The position numbers were made by a program, and so were the translations under genes. This document shows, in pieces, positions 47,406-57,250 of a DNA stretch of 64,000 bases. Within the stretch, counting starts at the first letter, position 1. Each line of letters begins with the position of its first letter. Source of the stretch: Eulemur rufifrons (lineage: Eukaryota; Chordata; Mammalia; Primates; Lemuridae); assembly GCF_041146395.1 (NCBI RefSeq), contig NC_091006.1, positions 3,602,001-3,666,000 of the forward strand, read 5' to 3'. Below the pieces are notes generated by a model, which was not told the DNA's origin, made no database searches, and saw only the letters and a program-made list of their open reading frames with translations.

Positions 47406-48660
47406 AATTTTCTGCTGCCCAGTGTTTGAGCTCAACCGGGAAGAGTGGGGGACGTTCCCAGGGAGGCTGAGGCTTTGAATTTGTTGACTCACCTGTGGAC
47501 GTGGCTCCTATTTCTTCCTGCTGGTGCCACATGCGGGCCCTCAGCTGTCTGCCGACCTCTGCCCATGGCACCTGGCAGCCTTGTTCCCTCTGTCTCCAGG
47601 GGTGCTGGGTGGCCTCACTCTGACATCTGAATTCCCAGGCCCTGCTAGGCCAGATCTTGGGGGCTTCGAAAGCTGGAACCAGCCAAAGAACCCACAAGAC
47701 TTTCCAGCAGGGGCTGTGTCCCCCAGCATCACTGTCACCACGCCTGGGGGGTTGACAGGGCTCAGTGGCCTTTGGAGCGCCAAGATGAGTTGTGTCTGGG
47801 TGGCTGCTGCTCTGGCTTCAGAGCCTCAGGCCTCTCCACACCCCTCACAGCAGCTGTGACCTCCTCACAAAGCCTTGCCCTTTACTGGGACAGGGACTGG
47901 GCCATGTCCCCAGAGGGAGACCAGGTGACTACATGGCTCCTCCATACCTGGGCAGACGCTCATGGCTGATGCGTCGAGTGTGCCAGGCCACCAGAGCATA
48001 GGATGGTTGGGTGGGAGATGCTGGGAGGGGTTGTGGGTGCTCCAACCCCCTCAGCCTCTGCCCAGCTAGTGCGTCCTGGGCACAGATGGCAGGGCCTTGG
48101 GAGCAGCTGACTCAGAGTGGGCAGAGGAGTAGGCCGCTATGGGGACAGGGGAGCAGCTCTGGTGGGATCCTTGCTGGTGCGAGAAGGGAGTAAGGGGGCT
48201 TGGGCACTGGCTTGTGTCTAGGCCGGGCTGGAAGATCTGGGTCCCAGGTGAGGGCTACCCTTCTCCCAGCTGTGCAAACAAGCTGCCACCGTGGCAGGGT
48301 CTAGCTGGGCACAAGTGGGTGTGCCCAGGTGGCCCTGCCTGCCAAAAGATGTCTGATGGTGCTGACACTGGGGAGACGCTGCCAGCCTCCCTCCTGTTCC
48401 CAGGCCAAGCTCGTGGCTGCCCCCATCCCTCTTTGGGGCTCCTAAGTATCCACAGCTTGGCCTAGGGTCTGTCAAGACGGTTGGCCAAGCCAGAGCCTGC
48501 CACCTGGACATCGGGGAGTTACCAGCTCTGAGACCTGGTTGGTTCTTTCTTCCTGGAGTGGACAGGGACAGGTGTGAGGGGCTCCCCAGGGACTTCCTGC
48601 AGGTCCTGCATTGTTGAGCCACTGCCTTTCAGTGCCAGCACCACATGTGCCTGGTGTCTG

Positions 48661-49968
48661 TGTGTGTGCACTGGCACATATGTGCATGTGTATACTACAG
48701 CGCACGTGCACTGGCACGTATGTGCGTGTGTATACTACAGCGCACGTGCACTGGCACGTAGGTGCGCGTGTATACTACAGCGCACGTGCACTGGCACGTA
48801 GGTGCGCGTGTATACTACAGCGCACGTGCACTGGCACGTAGGTGCGCGTGTATACTACAGCGCACGTGCACTGGCACGTAGGTGCGCGTGTATACTACAG
48901 CGCACGTGCACTGGCACGTAGGTGCGCGTGTATACTACAGCGCACGTGCACTGGCACGTGTGTGCGCGTGTATACTACAGCGCACGTGCACTGGCACGTG
49001 TGTGCGCGTGTATACTACAGCGCACGTGCACTGGCACGTATGTGCGCGTGTATACTACAGCGCACGTGCACTGGCACGTGTGTGCGCGTGTATACTACAG
49101 CGCACGTGCACTGGCACGTATGTGCGCGTGTATACTACAGCGCACGTGCACTGGCACGTAGGTGCGCGTGTATACTACAGCGCACGTGCACTGGCACGTG
49201 TGTGCGCGTGTATACTACAGCGCACGTGCACTGGCACGTGTGTGCGCGTGTATACTACAGCGCACGTGCACTGGCACGTGTGTGCGCGTGTATACTACAG
49301 CGCACGTGCACTGGCACGTAGGTGCGCGTGTATACTACAGCGCACGTGCACTGGCACGTAGGTGCGCGTGTATACTACAGCGCACGTGCACTGGCACGTG
49401 TGTGCGCGTGTATACTACAGCGCACGCGCACTGGCACGTGTGTGCGCGTGTATACTACAGCGCACGCGCACTGGCACGTGTGTGCGCGTGTATCCTACGG
49501 CGCACGCGCACTGGCACGTGTGTGCGCGTGTATACTACAGCGCACGCGCACTGGCACGTAGGTGCGCGTGTATACTACAGCGCACGCGCACTGGCACGTG
49601 TGTGCGCGTGTATACTACAGCGCACGCGCACTGGCACGTGTGTGCGCGTGTATCCTACGGCGCACGCGCACTGGCACGTGTGTGCGCGTGTATCCTACGG
49701 CGCACGTGCACTGGCACGTAGGTGCGCGTGTATACTACAGCGCACGCGCACTGGCACGTGTGTGCGCGTGTATACTACAGCGCACGCGCACTGGCACGTG
49801 TGTGCGCGTGTATACTACAGCGCACGCGCACTGGCACGTGTGTGCGCGTGTATCCTACGGCGCACGTGCACTGGCACGTAGGTGCGCGTGTATACTACAG
49901 CGCACGTGCACTGGCACGTGTGTGCGCGTGTATACTACAGCGCACGTGCACTGGCACGCGTGCACACG
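48661..49968 (+). repeat. 40-bp CpG-rich minisatellite (VNTR), about 33 copies
   Basis: Near-perfect tandem copies of a 40-bp unit (tgtatactacagcgcacgtg, then cactggcacgtaggtgcgcg). The word ctggcac recurs every 40 bp from 48671 to 49951, giving 33 occurrences. Each unit has five CpGs, a CACGTG E-box and GCGTG cores. Copies up to about 49415 carry CGCACGTGCA; many later copies carry CGCACGCGCA and a tatcctacgg variant, so the array has two blocks. Since 40 mod 3 is 1 and the unit has no stop in this direction, all three + frames stay open and produce a false 40-residue repeat protein. Confidence 0.98.
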
Positions 49969-50481
49969 TGCTGTCCCCCCTGCCTGCCCTTATGGCTCCC
50001 TGAGTGGCTGTGGGGTGTGTGTGACTTCCTGTCTCTGGGTGCCTTGTGTTGACAGGTGTATGTCCTTTGCCTGGATGTGTCTGGGTCTGCCTGAGATTTG
50101 TGTGTTGGGAGGAAGGGGACCGTGTGACCCCTCCCTGTTGCCCAGGTGTGTTGTGTCTGATGCTCATTTACGTGAGTTGGGTGAGCAGGACGTGTGTACC
50201 AAGGACTGTCTCGGCAGCTGTGCGGCTGTTGGCTGGGGTATCGGATGGTCCGTGTGCATATTCCGGGTGGCTCTCTCTGGTGAGGGTGTGCCTACCGGCT
50301 CTGTGACTTTGTGTGCGTGGGGCGAGGTGACTGTGTCTGTGTCTTGCTATAGTTTTCCAGGCCTGTGACGTGTGTGGCCCAGCTGGTGTGTATAGCTGGG
50401 TGTGTCCCTCTCTGACTGTGGGATGTCCTGTCTGACTGTGGCCTGGCTGCCCCAGGTGTGTGCAGGTGTTGTCAAGCCTGA

Positions 50482-50817
<336 letters not shown>

Positions 50818-50838
50818 TGACTTAATAAGTGGACCCAT

Positions 50839-50854
50839 GGTTGTCGTGGCAACC
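50839..50854. promoter_or_regulatory. KCTD15: RFX X-box-like palindrome
   Basis: GGTTGTCGTGGCAACC is an inverted repeat fitting the RFX X-box pattern (GTTGYC, 2 bp, GGCAAC), 88 bp after the exon 3 donor in unique AT-rich DNA. The match to the consensus is from memory and binding is inferred. Confidence 0.45.
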
Positions 50855-51377
50855 ATAAAAAGTTAAATGATGAAGCCGAAGGCTAAATCGGTTTTTCTAA
50901 ACTAATTTTGTTTTCTGACATTTTTTGCTTATTTGTCCGGGTGTAACAACACTCAGGCTGCAGCACTTATTCCAGTCTAACGTGTGTTGTGTTTAAGGAC
51001 TGCTACGTGCTGGAGTCACGGGACTTAGAGGTTCATACCTCTGTTCCTTCTTGGCAATCTGCAGGGGAAAGACCCTGATGATCTAAACAGACGCCCTTAA
51101 ACAAAGGAAGCCCCCAGCTCTCAGGGTGAGGCTGTCAGGGCAGGTGACCCGGTTCCCTGGGTCCTGCCTGGGTGCGGAGCCCCTCTGAGCCAGGGAGCAT
51201 GGGAGGAAGGAAATGCAGGCCAGGGTACCTGGCCCACACCAGCACACGTCTGTCCTTCCTTCCTTCCTTCCCTCTGCTGCCCAGAGGACCAGTCACCCTG
51301 GGGCTCCTTTGTCCTTCATGCAGCTCAGTTACTGAGCGCCAGCGTCTGCACTTGGGCTGAAAACACAGTGAAGCACG

Positions 51378-51396
51378 GGGGGGCGGGGGGGGGGGA
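51378..51396 (+). repeat. G-run (G-quadruplex candidate)
   Basis: Consecutive runs of 7-10 guanines separated by single C or A residues on the sense strand of KCTD15 intron 4. Confidence 0.7.
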
Positions 51397-51990
51397 ACGG
51401 GTAGAGCCTGCCCCGTGACGCTTACAGGCTAGTGGGAAGACAGGTGTTGAACTTGAATTCCACATAGCAGATGCTTCAGAGAAGTAGGGAGTATTGTGAG
51501 AATGAATGACAGGGAACCTGGCCCGGGTGGGTTCGAGAGAAATGACGTTTACCTGGGCGGTGAAGGAGGAACAGGACAGATGGGTGAGGGTCTTGGTGAG
51601 GGGCTGTGAAAGGGCTTGATGCCTTCCAGAACTAGAGAGAAGGTGTCAAGCTGGGGCCTTACGGACTGGGAGGGGAGGGGCAGGAAGGGAGGCTGCTGTT
51701 TGAAGTGAGGACCTTGGCCGATGGCTCAGTATTTGGCATTTTACCCTGAGTGCCGCGGATGGGCTGCGCGTAGGGGAAGGGCAGTGAGATCTGCGAATTG
51801 GAAAGATCACGCAGGCTGCTGCGTGGAGAAGGATGCAGGAGGGTGCGGGGTGGGTGCAGGAGGGCAGCTGGGGGTAAGGCCACTTCCCCAGGCCAAGGGA
51901 GGGCTGCTGGTGGCCTTGGACCAGGAAGGACGGAGGCAGAGAAGACGGGGCGTGGTGGCAGCTCAGACTTACGTTTAGGAAGAGGCTGCA
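51390..51990 (+). repeat. Degraded L2-like old repeat
   Basis: Phrases such as 'gtgacgcttacaggctagtg', 'gtgggttcgagagaaatgac', 'gggccttacggactgggagg' and 'agatcacgcaggctgctgcg' keep the order of the long ancient repeat also seen at 62775-63000. It is strongly diverged. Confidence 0.3.
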
Positions 51991-52621
51991 AAAGCACGTG
52001 GGTGCGTCCTGGCAGAGTAAGGGAGCTCTTGGGGGTGCCTCTTGGCTTGTGGCTTGAGTCCTGAGTCGATGGGCGGAGGCCCAGAGGTGGCCCAGGCTGC
52101 GAGAGTGTGGCACCCGCTCCTGGGAGAGCTGGTGGGATGTCGGGCAGAGACATTCTGGGCTATGGGGAAAAACAGGGTCGTTTGGCAGAGCTGCCATTCA
52201 AAATCTCGGGAACAGAGGCTCAGGTTGGAGCCCTTAGGGACCCTGGCAGAAGGGCAAGGGTGGGTCCTCGACTGGGAACAGCCCCAGGGGAGGGGTTAAA
52301 ACTTGGGCCTCCCTCGGGGCATCTCCAGAGGCCAGGCTGGCAGGCTGGGCTTCCCTGGCTTCCCCCCAGGGGCTCCCGGGCTCACACACCAGACTTGCTC
52401 ACTGTGCCCGATTGAGGAGCGTGAGTCACGGGACCTCGGCCACGGCCACGCAGGGCTGAGGTGGGTGTGGGCGAGCGTGTGTTACGTGCATAAGTGGCCC
52501 GGGGCACCGGCCGGTATCGGGGCCTGAAGCACAGTGTGTGGGAGCCGGCTGCCTGGCATGGGGAAGGCTTCTCTCCGGACTCCTGGTCACACTCCACACC
52601 TGCCTGGGCAGGGGCACAGCC

Positions 52622-52770
52622 AGGCACTGGGCAGATCTTTAATCCTCACTCCCCTTCTCTGAGTGGGGTGTCCACATCCATTTGTAGACTGGAAACTGAG
52701 ACTCAGAGGTCAGTAACTGAGGTTCAGAGTTCTCGGGGCCAGTAGCGGATGAAGCTGAAAACCCAACCCA
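52622..52770 (-). repeat. MIR SINE (complement)
   Basis: 'cagatctttaatcctcactc', 'ttgtagactggaaactgaga' and 'ctcagaggtcagtaactgag' follow the MIR complement order. It is diverged. Confidence 0.5.
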
Positions 52771-53190
52771 GGCAGGTTTGGCTGGAGCTGAAGCTGTTTG
52801 CCCCCGGGCTGGGCTGTGAGCTCCTCTGGGCTGGGGGAGGGTGGGCTGCCCTATGCCTGGCAGGGTCTGTTCTCTCGGTGGGGCTCTAAGAAGACAGGAG
52901 GTCCCCAGGCATAGGTACAGCCTCCAGATCTTTCCATGAGGCTTCTCTCTCCCCAGTGCTTGGGGCCAGTGGGAGGGCCCAGGGGGTCTGGCACTGGTGC
53001 ACACCAGCGGCTGCCCTTGGGTCAAGGCCGGATTCCTTGAGCTTGCACACACTCATTTGCCTCGTCTGTGCAGTGGGGACGGCCATCCCAGGCCATCCAC
53101 ACCGTGCCCTGGGGTGGGGATGGCAGTTCCTGCGGAATTGGTAGGAAAGGGGAGCCCCAGCCTCCCCCCACCGGTGTGCGGTGTCCACAG

Positions 53191-53496
53191 GACTTCAGCC
53201 TGCTGTACGAGGAGGCGCGGTACTACCAGCTGCAGCCCATGGTGCGCGAGCTGGAGCGCTGGCAGCAGGAGCAGGAGCAGCGGCGCCGCAGCCGGGCCTG
53301 CGACTGCCTGGTGGTGCGCGTGACGCCCGACCTGGGGGAGCGGATCGCGCTCAGTGGCGAGAAAGCCCTCATCGAGGAGGTCTTCCCCGAGACCGGGGAC
53401 GTCATGTGCAACTCGGTCAATGCCGGCTGGAACCAGGACCCCACGCACGTCATCCGCTTCCCGCTCAATGGCTACTGCCGGCTCAACTCAGTGCAG
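53191..53496 (+). CDS. KCTD15: KCTD15 coding exon 4 (residues 129-230)
   Basis: Acceptor gtgtccacag, donor GTGAGG at 53497; 102 whole codons. It finishes the BTB domain ([20 protein letters not shown]), then a charged Gln/Glu/Arg helix ([14 protein letters not shown]), and opens the C-terminal domain found in KCTD1 and KCTD15 ([20 protein letters not shown] to [17 protein letters not shown]). This C-terminal region is, from the literature, a conserved fold shared with KCTD1 that takes part in oligomer assembly and repressor activity. The exon is GC-rich with an open frame on the opposite strand, which I treat as a shadow. Confidence 0.97.
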
Positions 53497-54624
53497 GTGA
53501 GGGCTGGGGCCGCCCGCGCCCGCCTCCCCAGAGCCCCGGGCCCCGCGCGAGGTGGAGGGAGGCACTGTCCCCCAAATGGCAAAGCCCTCCGTGCCATCTT
53601 ACAAAAAAGGCAACAATGTGTCGATGCATAATTTATGTCCCGCTCATAATTAAATGATGGTGCCTGGGGGATGGACTTAAAAAAATTGATCTGTACTTTT
53701 TTTCTTTCCAAAAGGATGTTCTATAAAAATGGCCCAGAGTATTTTCAACAAAGTGTGCTTCGTTTGACATCCAGAGTCTGACTCTGGATTCATATTAAAC
53801 CCAGGCAACAAGGGGGGGTGGGACAGAGGCTGAGAATACCAGTGGCTTAGGGCCCCTCTCCCCGCCCTGTGACCTGGGAGGCAGGCACCCAGGAGCTGCC
53901 CACAGAGCTTCCGGACTGGCTTTTCCTGGATAGGTCTAAGAACTAGGAAGCCCACATGGAGTGGGGCCCATTTTCTAACAGCTCTTCCCAAACCCAAGAA
54001 CACACATAATTTGGGGTTAGGGCAGAACGGACTTTGTGGGGAAAAGCACACGCCCCACAGGCTGTCAGTCAGAACTTGCTAGATGACACAGGTGTCAGAC
54101 ACAGTGACCACACCCCACCCTCACAGAGGCACAAGCCCACATGGCCAAGGAGGCCTGCAGAGACTCAGGCGTTGGAGGACTCCTTCTCTTTCTTTCCATG
54201 CAGAGCTCCCTCGAGCTGATGTTCCCCCAGGCCTCAAACCATCTGGGACTCACAGTTATTGGGACAGGACTCAGGGAGGGGAGTGCTTGGGATCCTGTGT
54301 CTGGAGAGAAGGGGCAGGCTACACCCTAGAGAAGAGGCCCAAAGGCTTTTTGCCTCCAGGAATCAAAGCTGTGCACCCCTGAGGGCAGCAGGTTGGTAGC
54401 CTAGGTGGGGTGGCCCGCCTGGGTGCTAACTTGAGGGGCCCCTGGAGCTGGCAGCTCCTGCCCCTCCTGTGGTGGAACCTCACAGGTAGTTCTGCAGGGG
54501 CCTTTGTCAGAGAGTGAGGCCGAGCTCCTAGCAGAAGGTGGCTGGCTCTGCGGGCTGCCCACCAGGCCGAGCCAGGTAAACTCTTGCAGCTGGGCACTGC
54601 TGACCCCTGTTTCTTCCCTGACAG
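53497..54624 (+). other. KCTD15: KCTD15 intron 5
   Basis: A 1.1-kb GT-AG intron (GTGAGG, ttccctgacag). An AT-rich unique stretch at 53600-53780 follows the exon. The rest is GC-rich unique sequence with nothing else I recognise. Confidence 0.85.
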
Positions 54625-54783
54625 GTCCTGGAGAGGCTGTTCCAGAGGGGTTTCAGCGTGGCCGCGTCCTGCGGGGGCGGCGTGGACTCCTCCCAGTTCA
54701 GCGAGTACGTGCTTTGCCGGGAGGAGCGGCGACCACAGCCCACTCCCACTGCTGTCCGGATAAAGCAGGAGCCCTTGGACTAG
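54625..54783 (+). CDS. KCTD15: KCTD15 terminal coding exon (residues 231-282)
   Basis: Acceptor ttccctgacag; 52 codons and a TAG at 54781-54783. It codes [20 protein letters not shown], a Ser/Gln-rich turn, then [18 protein letters not shown] at the C-terminus. The final IKQE (54760-54771, Lys277) is a canonical SUMO acceptor motif, and KCTD15 is reported to be SUMOylated at its C-terminal motif. The frame is intact. Confidence 0.97.
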   Translation, partial: VLERLFQRGFSVAASCGGGVDSSQFSEYVLCREERRPQPTPTAVRIKQEPLD

Positions 54784-55995
54784 GCCCTGCCTCACTGCCC
54801 ACCTGGGACACCCCAGGGACCTGGAAACAGTGCTGGGGAGTCTTCCTGTGTGCTCAGAAGTGGGCGTGAGACCGAGGGCGGGGCTGGAGGGGCCAAAGCC
54901 GGCCCAGGGAGCACCAGGGCCCCCGGCGTCATGGCAACAGAATGTGGGGTGCTGGAGGCATGCCCACTGAAGGACTGTTGATGTGACCCAAAGATGCTGT
55001 GGTGGGAACTCCGCTGCCAGCTCTCCCAGCCCCTTGCCCCCGGCCTGGTGCAGCGTCCGCAGCTACTCCGGACGCGCCATTTGTGCTTCTGTGCGAGTGG
55101 CAGAGTCCGAGATGGCTTATTTTTCTACAGTATTTAAATCGGAAGCAAGTGTGACTGTGCACGTCGGAGAGGCCGACAAGGACCAACACTTCTTTATCTG
55201 GTGCTCAGTTCTCGGTCAGGCGTGCAGCGTGCCCACATGGTGGATGAGCTGCCCGGCGCTCAGGCCCAGGTGCCTGCAGAGCTGGGGCGCTCGGGACAGA
55301 CGCAGGGATGATTGCTGCAGAGCCAAGCAGGGCCCCAGGGGCAGGGCTGCTGGGAGGAGGGCGTGGGGGCTGGGTGGCTCTGTAACCACCTGGGGCTTGG
55401 GCTGCACTTGGTGGGTCACCTGACCTGCTCATGCCCAGGGCCTTCCAGTCCTGTCTGCGTGTCCTCCCACCTGGGCTCCTGGAGAAGTCTCCTCCCATTC
55501 AGACCAGCCACAGGGCCAGGGCCGCACCTTACCTCAGGAATGGGCCCCGCCAGGAAGGGGCCCATCTGTCAGCATCTCCTCTGGGTCCCCAGCTCAGGGA
55601 GCCATCCCCAGCTCCAACTTTCTTACGCTAACATGCACACCGAGTTCTAATTATACTTGTTATGCTAGCCTGCCGATAAGACCCGGACACAGGCACACCT
55701 GGCCCTCTTGACCCCGAATTCCAATGAGAACTGGCCCTGAGGGGTCCTCACAGACCTGCTGCCTCCCAGATGACAGGCCCAAAGACGGACCCTCCCAGGC
55801 CCTGTCTCGTCCCCAAGTGCTGGCCCTTCCTGGGTGGGGAACCTGCGGAGAACTGGTGGGTGGGGCTCCCTGGCCTCCACCCTGTGTACAATGCCTGTAG
55901 ACTTGTATATGACTCCTTTAATATTGTAAAGATGCTGATGTATAATTGTTGTGTGTTTGTGTGAGCACATTCCGTTCCTAGTTCATGCCATAAAC
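54784..55995 (+). other. KCTD15: KCTD15 3' UTR
   Basis: About 1.2 kb from the TAG to the likely cleavage region. The last part (55880-55990) is AT/TG-rich. No canonical AATAAA lies in it; the best signal is CATAAA at 55989. The end is inferred and could be further 3'. Confidence 0.5.
55989..55994 (+). terminator. KCTD15: Candidate KCTD15 poly(A) signal, variant CATAAA
   Basis: A one-base variant hexamer 1.2 kb after the stop codon, preceded by TG-rich sequence. The first canonical AATAAA downstream is near 57457, so a longer alternative 3' UTR is possible. Confidence 0.35.
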
Positions 55996-56889
55996 GATGC
56001 TACAAAGCGAAAGACTGAGGCTCCATCCTGTGCAGAAGCAGCGGCTGGATCCCTGCACTTGAAGTTGTGCGGGGAGCTTTGGGGGTGGAATTCCTCCCTG
56101 GGTTCCTTCAGTTCAGATGAGTAACCGGCAGTGGTAGCTGGGGGAGGGGCAGGGGCCGGTCCTGAGCTTGGTGTTATTTATTGCATTTGGGTGTTTCCTT
56201 GCTGTTTCTGTCTGTCCCCTCTGGGCAGCACAGATTCTGAATTCTGATTCACAGCCTCGAACCAGATGCAAACCAGGGAAAGATGTCCAGGGGCTTTTGA
56301 ACTCAGTCTTAAATGCTTGGGATTTTTCTCTCTCACTGTCTTGTGGTTGGGGTGACATGCCTCTCCACGTGGCAGCATGGAGAAGGTGGCGGGCCATGGC
56401 TCAGGCCAGCCAGCGGCACAGGGACCTGCAGCCAGCATGCGAGCTGCAGAGCACCTAAGCTCAGAATATGATCTCAGTATGTCCAAGGGAAGGAGTTTGA
56501 ATGAGTTCACGTAGATCTCCCATTTGAATGAGCCTTTTTCTATTTTTCCTCAAAGCCTTTATGTTCTAACCCAGGAGGACCCTTTTACCTGCCCCCTAAG
56601 GGCCACCAGCCTCGACCTGCCTCAGAGGACAGGAGCACACCCAGCCACCTCCTGTCTGAGGCTGGGGAGCAGCTGCTCTCCCTCCGTACAATCTAATTTG
56701 CTGGACAAACTTGCTGGGCTTCTCCTCTGCTTGGCAACGCGCCTACAGTTGGCACATCTGCATTTTGACATCTGAGAGGAGGAGAAAGCTTTGTGTTTAT
56801 TAGAAAGGAAGTCTTGTGAAAATAGCTCGATGCTGCGTGTGTTTGTGGCCTTTTCTGGTGTGATAGCATGGTTATTTACTGATTGGGGG

Positions 56890-57250
56890 AGATTCTCTAA
56901 CATTTCTGAAGCAAGCTATATTTTTAATTAAATCATCATGCTAAAAAAGAAGGGGAGAAAAAGAGTAACCCTATCTGATGAAATGTTACTGTTTCTTTAC
57001 TAATTAAGTAAAATCAGGAAGTGTGATTTTACATCAACTTGGGAATATCTGAATTTGTAGGGAAAGACTATGCTCCCATAGTACTGCTATAATTCTGAGG
57101 GACCTAGTCTCCATAAATAAGTACAAATTATCTATTCCTTTGAAACATTTTTACACTTCCTGGAATGAATATATTTATAAGTAATCTTTTGTCAAATACC
57201 AGCAATATAGATGTTACTTCTGCTCTTCATAATCCTCAGAACTATTGTTG
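56890..57250. promoter_or_regulatory. AT-rich unique block 3' of KCTD15
   Basis: Non-repetitive AT-rich DNA with several TAATTA/TTAATTAA-like cores. It may be conserved non-coding sequence; inferred from composition only. Confidence 0.2.

Noticed and set aside
48661..49968. CRISPR-like regular array
   Set aside because: There are no variable spacers; repeats are contiguous, and the genome is a mammal.
49162..50368. 268-codon and related frames with a 40-residue repeat
   Set aside because: They are translations of the 40-bp array in an intron. All three frames give the same pattern, which real coding repeats do not.
51646..52197. 183-codon minus-strand frame in KCTD15 intron 4
   Set aside because: It overlaps a degraded old repeat and has no recognisable domain.
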